In this document: piece by piece, positions 1-6,192 of the stretch
Layout: the number at the start of each line of letters is the position of its first letter
How positions within the stretch are numbered: position 1 is the stretch's first letter
NCBI GenBank assembly: GCA_003454135.1
Contig: DMKW01000132.1
Location: 1-9,753, forward strand
DNA: 9,753 nt
Origin: Microbacteriaceae bacterium
Lineage (GTDB): Bacteria > Actinomycetota > Actinomycetes > Actinomycetales > Microbacteriaceae
Direction of reading: 5' to 3'
Position numbers and translations under genes: made by a program
The notes under the pieces: generated by a model
The model's database searches: none
What the model was told of the DNA's origin: nothing
What the model saw: the letters and a program-made list of their open reading frames with translations, nothing else

Positions 1-835
1 CGCCGTCGCGCAGCACCCGGTTCTCGGCGAACCACTTCACGGCCTGGGTGAGCGTGCGGGACTCCTCGTCCTGGCCGATCGACACGAGTTCGGCCGGCGT
101 GCGCGAGTGGTCGACGCGCACCACATTCTGCTCGATGATCGGGCCTTCGTCGAGGTCGCTCGTCACGAAGTGCGCCGTCGCGCCGATGAGCTTCACGCCG
201 CGCGCGTGCGCCTGGCGGTAGGGGTTGGCCCCCTTGAAGCCGGGCAGGAAGGAATGGTGGATGTTGATGATGCGGCCCGCGAGGCGATCGCAGAGCTCGG
301 GGGAGAGAATCTGCATGTACCGAGCGAGCACGACGAGCTCGATGTCGAACTGCTCGACCGCGTCGAGGATGCGGTCTTCGAAGGCGAGCTTCTGCCCCTT
401 GGATTCGATCGGATGGGATTCTAACGGCACCCCGTAGAACTCGGCGAGGCTCGCGAGGTCGTGGTGGTTGCTGAGCACGAGCGGTAGTTCGACGGGCAGC
501 TGGCCCGCGCGCTGGCGGAAGAGCAGGTCGTTGAGGCAGTGTGCGGCCTTCGAGACGAGCACGAGCGTGCGCAGCGGGCGTCCAACGACATCCAGGTTCC
601 AGACCATGTCGTACCGGGCCGTCACCGGCGCGATCTTCGCTTCGAAGGTGGCGCGGTCCGCTGCCGATTCCACCTGCAGCCTCATGAAGAACGTGCCGGT
701 GTCGTCGCTGGAGAACTGCTGGGATTCGGTGATGTTGCCCCGCGCCTCGACGATGGCACCGCTGATGGCGTGCACGATGCCGGGCTGGTCGGCGCACACG
801 AGGGTCAGCACCCAATGAGTTGAGGAGGAGGTCAC
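1..835 (-). CDS. purU: Formyltetrahydrofolate deformylase PurU (3' end cut by window)
   Basis: Hydrolyses 10-formyl-THF to formate and THF in the cytoplasm, which supplies formate and keeps free THF available. Translating the minus strand from the GTG at 835 gives 278 codons with no stop before the window edge. The family is about 280-290 residues, so only a few C-terminal residues are missing. Residues about 7-85 form an ACT domain beginning HWVLTLVCADQPGIVHAISG. Residues about 88-278 form the formyltransferase-fold hydrolase domain, with NIHHSFLPGFKGA and GATAHFV..LDEGPIIEQ. The expected catalytic Asn, His and Asp are visible as N191, H193 and D229. The GTG start fits the family N-terminus. 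No Shine-Dalgarno sequence precedes it, and a -10-like box (847-842) ends six bases upstream, so the mRNA may be leaderless. The gene is divergent from the MFS gene and functionally linked to glyA-folD at the other end of the window. Confidence 0.96.
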   Translation of the reverse strand, partial: MTSSSTHWVLTLVCADQPGIVHAISGAIVEARGNITESQQFSSDDTGTFFMRLQVESAADRATFEAKIAPVTARYDMVWNLDVVGRPLRTLVLVSKAAHCLNDLLFRQRAGQLPVELPLVLSNHHDLASLAEFYGVPLESHPIESKGQKLAFEDRILDAVEQFDIELVVLARYMQILSPELCDRLAGRIINIHHSFLPGFKGANPYRQAHARGVKLIGATAHFVTSDLDEGPIIEQNVVRVDHSRTPAELVSIGQDEESRTLTQAVKWFAENRVLRDG

Positions 836-841
836 GGTTCA

Positions 842-851
842 AGAGTATTCT
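842..851. promoter_or_regulatory. Candidate bidirectional -10 element between purU and the MFS gene
   Basis: The ten bases AGAGTATTCT contain a minus-strand hexamer TACTCT (847 down to 842) and a plus-strand hexamer TATTCT (846-851), which share the central TA step. Both fit the TAnnnT form of sigma70-type -10 boxes. The minus-strand box ends six bases before the purU GTG, which places a transcription start at or next to G835. The plus-strand box predicts a start near 858. Neither direction has a convincing -35 hexamer at 16-18 bases. This is an inference from sequence symmetry only. Confidence 0.42.
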
Positions 852-911
852 GCAATGGTTGCCGCGCGCGTTTGCGGCAGCCCGCGGGCGGCGCAACGCA
901 CCACACCTCAC

Positions 912-2156
912 ATGAAATGGATCTGTCGATTGGCTGCGCGCGCGACAAAGACCACCACCGCATCCGCGTTTCCCCTCGTTGGCCTGCTCGTGCTTGCCGG
1001 GGCCATCTTCGTCTCCGTCACGAGTGAATTCCTGCCGACCGGCCTGCTGCCGGACATGGCCCGCGAACTGAAGGTCTCCGAGTCCCGCATTGGACTGCTC
1101 ATCACGATCTTCGCGGCGACCGTGGTCGTGTCGACGACGCCGCTCGCCGCCCTCACCCGCCGGTTCTCGCGGAAGTCGCTCGTCGTCGTTGTGCTGCTCG
1201 TGATCGCGACGGGTGCCGTGCTCGCCGCGGTCGCGCCCAACTACGCTGTTCTCGTCGTCGCCCGCGTCATCGGCGGACTCGCCCACGGCCTCTTCTGGGC
1301 CGTCGTGGGCGCGTACTCGGCGCACCTCGTGCCCAAGCACCAGATCGGTCGCGCGGTGGCGATCACGAGCGGTGGGGCCACGGCGGCCTTCGTGCTCGGG
1401 GTTCCGCTCGGCACGGCGCTCGGGCATGCGCTCGGCTGGCGCCTGGCGTTCGCGGTCATCGGCGGCATCATCATCGTTCTCGCGGGGCTCGTCATGCGTT
1501 ATCTGCCGGCCGTCGACCACCGCGTGACGCTCTCGACGGGCGAGATCGCCGTGCCGCTCGGGCGTGATCGCAGCCTCCCGGGCGTCGTCGTGATTTGCCT
1601 CGTGATCGTGGTGATCATGACGGGTCAGAACGTCTACTACACCTATATCGCGCCCTGGCTCATCCACACCGCGAGCTTCGACGAATCGGCGATCGCGCTC
1701 TTGCTCTTTCTCTACGGGGGAGCCGGGGCGGTCGGCCTCGCGCTCGCCGGCATCGTGGCAGACCGGTTCTCCCGCCGCGGCTTCGTCGTCGCGACCGGCA
1801 TCGTGCTCGTGGCCGTGCTCGCTCTCGCCACGATGTCGGGCAGCCCGGCCGTCGTGATCGCCGCGATCGTGCTCTGGGGGATCGCGTTCGGCGGCCTGCC
1901 GGCCATGCTGCAGACGCGGATGCTGCACACGGCGTCCGCGCGCATCCGCGACCTCGCCGCCGCGCTTTTCACCACGTCGTTCAACCTGGCCATCGGCGGC
2001 GGTGCGCTGGTCGGCGGAATCCTGCTCGACCGCTTCGGCCTCGCGAGCCTGCCCTTCATCGATCTCGCGTTTCTCGTCGCGGGAATCGTGCTCAGCCTCG
2101 TGACCGACGCGTGGCTCACCGCGCGGGCCAACCGCGCGCATCCCCGCCGCGCCTGA
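912..2156 (+). CDS. MFS transporter, DHA1-type drug/proton antiporter
   Basis: A 414-residue polytopic membrane protein, predicted to export a small hydrophobic compound in exchange for protons. The first helix carries SVTSEFLPTGLLPDMA, typical of the chloramphenicol/arabinose-efflux (Cmx/AraJ-like) branch. Motif A follows near residues 78-88 (LAALTRRFSRK). A motif-C-like stretch, GVPLGTALGHALGWRLAF, lies near 163-181. A second motif A (GIVADRFSRR) opens the C-terminal half, and about twelve hydrophobic segments fit the fold. The frame is open from an ATG at 855, but the 19 extra codons look non-coding and 855 lies upstream of the transcription start predicted from the shared -10, so ATG 912 is preferred. 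TTG 930 is also possible. No good ribosome binding site precedes any of them. The gene stands alone, divergent from purU and closed by a hairpin. The substrate is unknown. Confidence 0.88.
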   Translation: MKWICRLAARATKTTTASAFPLVGLLVLAGAIFVSVTSEFLPTGLLPDMARELKVSESRIGLLITIFAATVVVSTTPLAALTRRFSRKSLVVVVLLVIATGAVLAAVAPNYAVLVVARVIGGLAHGLFWAVVGAYSAHLVPKHQIGRAVAITSGGATAAFVLGVPLGTALGHALGWRLAFAVIGGIIIVLAGLVMRYLPAVDHRVTLSTGEIAVPLGRDRSLPGVVVICLVIVVIMTGQNVYYTYIAPWLIHTASFDESAIALLLFLYGGAGAVGLALAGIVADRFSRRGFVVATGIVLVAVLALATMSGSPAVVIAAIVLWGIAFGGLPAMLQTRMLHTASARIRDLAAALFTTSFNLAIGGGALVGGILLDRFGLASLPFIDLAFLVAGIVLSLVTDAWLTARANRAHPRRA

Positions 2157-2207
2157 TCGCTGCCCGCCCGTCCCGGTCCCGTGCCAGTGGGCGCCTCGAG
2201 TCCGGTG

Positions 2208-2250
2208 AGTGGCCGCTTCTCGACTCGTCTAGCGGCCATTTGCCCTTTCT
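2208..2250 (+). terminator. Hairpin terminator after the MFS gene
   Basis: TGGCCGCT (2210-2217) and AGCGGCCA (2231-2238) form a perfect 8-bp stem with a 13-base loop, and A2208 to G2209 can extend it by one wobble and one A-T pair. The pyrimidine-rich tail TTTGCCCTTTCT begins at 2239. It lies about 50 bases after the MFS stop codon and about 70 bases before the next promoter, where a terminator is expected. Confidence 0.6.
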
Positions 2251-2256
2251 CACAGA

Positions 2257-2278
2257 GCCCGCGACCGGGTGTGCGGGC
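2257..2278. repeat. Small inverted repeat upstream of the permease promoter
   Basis: GCCCGC (2257-2262) pairs with GCGGGC (2273-2278) around a 10-base loop. It sits about 28 bases upstream of the -35 box. It could be a second transcription-stopping hairpin, a regulator site or chance in GC-rich DNA; nothing seen favours one of these. Confidence 0.2.
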
Positions 2279-2305
2279 GAGCCGGCAACCCGGGCGAGAA
2301 ACCCG

Positions 2306-2335
2306 TTGACACGAAATGGTGACGAGGACTAGCTT
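2306..2335 (+). promoter_or_regulatory. Sigma70-type promoter of the five-gene cassette
   Basis: A perfect -35 hexamer TTGACA (2306-2311) is separated by 18 bases from TAGCTT (2330-2335), which fits TAnnnT. The predicted transcription start is near 2341-2342, giving a leader of about 48 bases before the permease GTG. This is the only recognisable full promoter before 7130, so all five downstream genes probably depend on it. Confidence 0.72.
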
Positions 2336-2347
2336 GTGGTGAGCGGA

Positions 2348-2367
2348 TCTGAACAGGTCTGAACAGG
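2348..2367 (+). promoter_or_regulatory. Tandem 10-bp repeat, candidate operator for the cassette's GntR regulator
   Basis: TCTGAACAGG occurs twice in direct tandem at 2348-2357 and 2358-2367. The period is 10 bases, close to one helical turn, so both copies face the same side of the DNA. The pair begins about 6 bases after the predicted transcription start, where a bound repressor would block the promoter. Each copy contains the partial palindrome CTG-AA-CAG, and the second contains GT-N4-AC, the outer pattern described for HutC-type GntR operators. The link to the regulator at 4473-5198 is inferred. Confidence 0.5.
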
Positions 2368-2389
2368 TGCATTATTCGAGAGGAGTGTC

Positions 2390-3895
2390 GTGACCACGAC
2401 CGCGAGTGAGGGCGTTGCGTCCTCGGGCAGGGACGCCCTGAGCGTCGAACTGAATGGCATCAACACCATCGCCGAGGGTGAGCGCAAGGGCAAGCCGAAC
2501 AGCCTGTTCTGGCCGTGGTTTGCGGCCAACGTGTCGGTGCTCGGCATCGGGTACGGCTCGTTCATCCTCGGCTTCGGCATCTCGTTCTGGCAGGCGACCC
2601 TCGTCGGCATCATCGGGATCGTCGTATCCTTCGCGCTCTGCGGCATCATCGCGCTCGCGGGCAAGCGCGGCTCCGCCCCCACCATGATCCTCAGCCGCGC
2701 CACCTTCGGGGTGCGCGGCAACACCCTCCCGGCGGTGATCTCGTGGATGCTCACGGTGGGTTGGGAGACCGCCCTCGCGTCGCTCGCCGTGCTCGCCACC
2801 TCCACCGTGTTCAAGGAGCTCGGATGGGAGGGTGGCGTCGTGACGCAGATCGTGGCCCTCATCGTGGTCGCGGCCCTCATCGTGGTCGCGGGAGTGATCG
2901 GCTTCGACCTCATCATGCGACTGCAGGTATGGATCACCATCATCACGGGCGTGCTCACGGTCGTGTACGTGATTCTCGCGGTGCCGCAGATCGACCTCGC
3001 GACGGTGGCGGCCCTTCCGGGCGGTAGCGGCCAGGCCGTGATCGGCGCGCTCGTCTTCGTCATGACCGGATTCGGCCTCGGCTGGGTGAACGCGGCCGCG
3101 GACTATTCGCGCTACCTGCCCCGCGGATCGCGCAGTTCGTCGGTGATCGGCTGGACCACCTTCGGAGCATCCATCGCCCCGGTGATCCTCGTGCTGTTCG
3201 GCCTGCTGCTGGCTGGATCGTCCGCGAAGCTGAGCAAGGCGATCGGAGCCGACCCGATCGGCGCGCTCACCACGATCCTGCCCACCTGGTTCCTCATCCC
3301 GTTCGCCATCGTCGCGGTGCTCGGCCTGGTCGGCGGTGCCGTGCTCGACATCTACTCGTCGGGCCTCGCGCTCCTGAGCGCCGGCATCAAGATCCCGCGG
3401 TTCGCGGCGGCTGGCGTCGACGGGGTTGTGATGATCGCCGGTGCGATCTACGTCGTGTTCTTCGCTCCGAGTTTCATCGCCCCGTTCGAGGCGTTCCTCG
3501 TGACGCTCGGCGTGCCGATCGCGGCCTGGTGCGGGGTGCTCATCGCCGACATCATCCTGCGTCGCAAGGACTACTCGGAGCGGGACCTCTACGACCACCG
3601 GGGTCGGTACGGAAACGTGCGCTGGCTGTCGATCGGACTCATCGTCGTGGGCACCGTGATCGGCTGGGGCATGATCACCAACACCTTCGGCGTGCCGGAG
3701 TGGCTCAACTGGCAGGGCTACCTGCTCGGTCCGCTCGGTCTCGGCGGGCGCACGGGGCCGTGGGCCTACGCCAACCTGGGCGTGCTCATCGCCCTGCTGA
3801 TCGGCTTCTTCGGAATCCTGGTCTTCGGCCGGGGCGCGATCCAGCGGCAGGAGGCCCTCCCGATCGAGCACCTGGCCGTCGAGGAGCGAGCGTGA
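2390..3895 (+). CDS. NCS1-family permease (purine/cytosine/hydantoin type)
   Basis: A 501-residue cytoplasmic-membrane symporter of the nucleobase-cation-symporter-1 family, which takes up cytosine, purines, hydantoins, allantoin, thiamine or, in some eukaryotic members, nucleosides. The soluble N-terminus (about 40 residues) leads into LFWPWFAANVSVLGIGYGSF, the typical first-helix region. The family signature GWVNAAADYSRYLPR lies near residues 230-244. About twelve hydrophobic segments follow in normal order, and the length is normal. The GTG start has AGGAG (2381-2385) five bases upstream. It is the first gene of the cassette, and its stop overlaps the next gene's start by four bases (GTGA). 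It is the entry step for the cassette's substrate, probably a heterocyclic base or nucleoside. The exact substrate cannot be read from the sequence, and a CodB or PurP label would be a guess. Confidence 0.92.
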   Translation: MTTTASEGVASSGRDALSVELNGINTIAEGERKGKPNSLFWPWFAANVSVLGIGYGSFILGFGISFWQATLVGIIGIVVSFALCGIIALAGKRGSAPTMILSRATFGVRGNTLPAVISWMLTVGWETALASLAVLATSTVFKELGWEGGVVTQIVALIVVAALIVVAGVIGFDLIMRLQVWITIITGVLTVVYVILAVPQIDLATVAALPGGSGQAVIGALVFVMTGFGLGWVNAAADYSRYLPRGSRSSSVIGWTTFGASIAPVILVLFGLLLAGSSAKLSKAIGADPIGALTTILPTWFLIPFAIVAVLGLVGGAVLDIYSSGLALLSAGIKIPRFAAAGVDGVVMIAGAIYVVFFAPSFIAPFEAFLVTLGVPIAAWCGVLIADIILRRKDYSERDLYDHRGRYGNVRWLSIGLIVVGTVIGWGMITNTFGVPEWLNWQGYLLGPLGLGGRTGPWAYANLGVLIALLIGFFGILVFGRGAIQRQEALPIEHLAVEERA

Positions 3896-4476
3896 CCGGC
3901 ACAGAAGTTACTAGCAGGGACACCACCGGCCGCGACCCGTGGCTCGTCGTGATCGACATGCAGCGCATCTTCGGCGACCCGGGAAGCGAGTGGTTCACAC
4001 CGGGCTACCCGGCGATCGAACCGACGGTCTCACGGCTCGTCGAGCAGTTCTCGCCGCGGGTGGTATTCACCCGCTTCGTCGCTCCCGCCGAGCCGCGGGG
4101 CGCCTGGATCCCGTACTACGAGCTGTGGCCGTTCGCGCTCGTCCCGCCCACCGACCCGCTCTACGAGCTCTCGCCTGCCTTCGCCAGCCTCGACCTGCCG
4201 ACCGTGGCGAGCGAGACCTTCGGCAAGTGGGGGAGAGAACTCGCCTCGATCATGGGCGACAGCAACGAGATGGTGCTCGCGGGAGTGTCGACGGATTGCT
4301 GCGTGCTCTCGACCGCGCTCGCGGCGGCGGACGCGGGCGTGCACGTTCGCGTCGTCGAGGACGCGTGCGCCGGGCTCACCGACGCCGACCACGACCGGGC
4401 GATCGGCGCGATGGCACTCTACGCTCCCCTCATCGAAATCACGACGGCCGCGGCGGTCGGCCCGGAGAGGGCATGA
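3892..4476 (+). CDS. Isochorismatase-fold cysteine hydrolase (amidohydrolase type)
   Basis: A 194-residue soluble enzyme of the isochorismatase superfamily, whose members hydrolyse amides, ureides or enol ethers using an Asp-Lys-Cys triad. All three residues are visible: D22 in VVIDMQRIF, K112 in TFGKWG and C137 in GVSTDCCVLSTAL (the second cysteine of the pair). The length is normal. The metal-binding DxH...H pattern of nicotinamidases is not apparent, so PncA is unlikely. Relatives acting on breakdown products of bases include the ureidoacrylate hydrolase RutB and N-carbamoylsarcosine amidohydrolase, which makes a ureide or amide from a base-like compound plausible. The GTG at 3892 overlaps the permease stop and has GAGGAG (3881-3886) upstream. 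The frame is open further upstream, but that part only shadows the permease. The substrate is unassigned. Confidence 0.87.
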   Translation: MTGTEVTSRDTTGRDPWLVVIDMQRIFGDPGSEWFTPGYPAIEPTVSRLVEQFSPRVVFTRFVAPAEPRGAWIPYYELWPFALVPPTDPLYELSPAFASLDLPTVASETFGKWGRELASIMGDSNEMVLAGVSTDCCVLSTALAAADAGVHVRVVEDACAGLTDADHDRAIGAMALYAPLIEITTAAAVGPERA

Positions 4477-5198
4477 CCGGCAACGGACGCCCGGTGCCGC
4501 GACTCAAGCACGAGCAGGTGGCCCGCGTTCTCGAGAACGAGATCCGGGGTGGGAGTGTGCCCTTCGGCCGCCAGCTGCCGGGGGAGGCGGCTCTCGCCGA
4601 GCGGTTCTCGGTGAGCCGCAACACCGTGCGCGCCGCGCTCTCCGAGCTCGGAGAGGCAGGCCTCATCGCGACCCGCTCCGGCAAGGGCTCCTTCGTGACT
4701 TTTGATGGCAGGCCGCTCGACGTGAAGCTGGGCTGGGCCCGCGCCCTGCAGGAACAGGGCGTCGACGCGAAGGCGGAGGTGCTGCGGCTCGAGCAGTCGA
4801 CGGATCCGGAACTCGCGCGCGAGCTTGGCGAACTCTCCGATCGTTTCATCGTGGTCGATCGCCTGCGACGCATCGAGAGCGGCCCGCCGATCTCGTACGA
4901 GCGGTCGCGCATCCCCGCGACACCGCGAGCCGTTTCCGCGTTCGAGTCCGGTCTCGCGGGTGGCTCGCTCACCCAGTTGCTCATCGAGTCCGGTCTCGTC
5001 GCGGCGCAGGGGGAGCAGTGGGTCGATGTGCGGATGCTTTCGGTAGAGGATGCCCGGCTGCTCGAGCGCGCCCCCGGCGAGGCCTTCCTGTGGTCGCGGT
5101 GCCTGACGCGGGACTCGACCGGCGCCCTCGTCGAAAACGTGGAGAGCCTGCTCGACCCCGCGCACTTCCGCCTGCACTTCTCCTTCTCGGCGAGCTGA
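4473..5198 (+). CDS. GntR-family transcriptional regulator, HutC/UTRA subfamily
   Basis: A 241-residue repressor-type protein. Residues about 10-75 are a winged helix-turn-helix, with LPGEAALAERFSVSRNTVRA (35-54) covering the recognition region and TRSGKGSFV the wing. Residues about 93-236 are a UTRA ligand-binding domain, including VVDRLRRIESGPPISYERSR. The ATG overlaps the hydrolase stop (ATGA), and GGAG at 4464-4467 lies five bases upstream. The gene lies in the middle of the operon, not divergent from it, so it would be co-transcribed with its targets and likely autoregulated. The effector is probably the imported compound or a phosphorylated intermediate, as in other UTRA regulators (inference). 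The nearest plausible operator is the tandem repeat at 2348-2367. E. coli YegW, which accompanies yegTUV, belongs to the same subfamily, but orthology is not claimed. Confidence 0.93.
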   Translation: MTGNGRPVPRLKHEQVARVLENEIRGGSVPFGRQLPGEAALAERFSVSRNTVRAALSELGEAGLIATRSGKGSFVTFDGRPLDVKLGWARALQEQGVDAKAEVLRLEQSTDPELARELGELSDRFIVVDRLRRIESGPPISYERSRIPATPRAVSAFESGLAGGSLTQLLIESGLVAAQGEQWVDVRMLSVEDARLLERAPGEAFLWSRCLTRDSTGALVENVESLLDPAHFRLHFSFSAS

Positions 5199-5199
5199 C

Positions 5200-6192
5200 G
5201 TGCCGGCCTCACGGGATCGCGCCATCGCGGCACTCTACGGCGTCGCGATCGGCGACGCGCTCGGCATGCCGACGCAGCTGATGTCACGCGCGGCGGTCGC
5301 CGAGCGCCATGGACGCCTGAGCGGCTTCGAGGCCGCCGACGCCCACCACCCGCTCGCCGCGGGAATGGCCGCCGGGTCGATCACCGACGACACCGAGCAG
5401 GCGCTGCTGCTGGCGGGGATGCTCATCGACGGAGCCGGTCGCATCGATCCGCGCCAGTTCGCGCGCGCCCTCGTGAGCTGGGAGAACGACATGCGCGGGC
5501 GCGGCTCGCTCGACCTGCTCGGGCCGTCGACGAAGCGAGCGGTCGAGGCGGTGCTCGGCGGCGAATCGGTCGAGGCGGCCGGCCGTTTCGGCACGACGAA
5601 CGGCGCGGCGATGAGAGTGACCCCGGTCGGGATCGCCGTGAGCGCGACCGATCTCGAGGTGCTCGTCGACCGCGTCGAGGAGGCGAGTCTCGTGAGCCAC
5701 AACACGGGCGTCGCCATTGCGGGCGCCTCGGCGGTTGCCGCGGCGGTGAGCGCGGGCATCGATGGCGCGAATCTGGAGGCCGCCTTCGAGGCGGCCATCG
5801 CGGCGGCGGCCATCGGGCGGCAGCGCGGGTATTGGGTGGCGGCGGCGGACGTGTCCCGCCGGATCCGCTGGGCGATCGGCCTCGCCGACCAGTCGGATTC
5901 CGAACGCAGCCTCACCGACATCTACGAACTCGTCGGTACGAGCCTCGCGACGCAGGAATCGGTGCCGGCGGCCTTCGCGATTCTCGCGACGTTCCCGGAT
6001 GACCCGTGGCGAGCGTGCCTCGCCGCGGCGTCCCTCGGCGGGGACAGCGACACCGTCGCCGCGATGGTCGGCGCGGTCGCCGGCGCCACGCACGGCACCG
6101 CCGGGTTCCCGCGGGAGGCGAGAGCGACGGTCGATCGGGTGAACGGCCTGCACCTCGAGCCCATCGTCGACGGACTGCTGGCCCTGAGATGA
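5200..6192 (+). CDS. ADP-ribosylglycohydrolase-fold hydrolase, YegU-like
   Basis: A 330-residue enzyme of the ADP-ribosylglycohydrolase (ARH/DraG/Crystallin J1) fold, a two-magnesium hydrolase that cleaves N- or O-glycosidic bonds to ribose. The opening ALYGVAIGDALGMP, the metal motif SITDDT (S60 to T65) and the second metal motif GGDSDT (D282, D284, T285) are all intact. TNGAAMRVTPVG and the LGPSTKRAV and ESVPAAFAIL stretches resemble E. coli YegU more than classical DraG. The GTG start follows the GntR stop by one base and has no strong ribosome binding site, so it probably relies on translational coupling. It overlaps the kinase by four bases (ATGA). Its position between a transporter and a PfkB kinase suggests a small-molecule N-glycoside as substrate, not an ADP-ribosylated protein (inference). 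No nitrogenase genes are present. Confidence 0.9.
   Translation: MPASRDRAIAALYGVAIGDALGMPTQLMSRAAVAERHGRLSGFEAADAHHPLAAGMAAGSITDDTEQALLLAGMLIDGAGRIDPRQFARALVSWENDMRGRGSLDLLGPSTKRAVEAVLGGESVEAAGRFGTTNGAAMRVTPVGIAVSATDLEVLVDRVEEASLVSHNTGVAIAGASAVAAAVSAGIDGANLEAAFEAAIAAAAIGRQRGYWVAAADVSRRIRWAIGLADQSDSERSLTDIYELVGTSLATQESVPAAFAILATFPDDPWRACLAAASLGGDSDTVAAMVGAVAGATHGTAGFPREARATVDRVNGLHLEPIVDGLLALR

Noticed and set aside
107..823. Several plus-strand open frames over the first 820 bases.
   Set aside because: They are shadows of purU on the minus strand, which has the ACT and formyltransferase motifs and full-length agreement.
1595..2332. A 245-residue plus-strand frame overlapping the end of the MFS gene and the following gap.
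   Set aside because: The product is Arg/Pro-rich, without a start signal or motif, and most of it lies in the wrong frame of the MFS gene.
2372..3871. A 499-residue open frame antisense to the NCS1 permease.
   Set aside because: Its product is low-complexity, very rich in Arg, Glu, Asp and His, and has no recognisable motif. It is the usual GC-rich shadow of a strongly coding plus-strand gene.
3892..4476. Nicotinamidase (PncA) identity for the cysteine hydrolase, which would fit nicotinamide riboside breakdown with the neighbours.
   Set aside because: The Asp-Lys-Cys triad is present but the metal-binding DxH and later His of nicotinamidases are not seen; the stretch after residue 60 reads differently.
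5200..6192. DraG, dinitrogenase reductase-activating glycohydrolase.
   Set aside because: No nitrogen-fixation gene is nearby, and the sequence and neighbours match the YegU-type group better.
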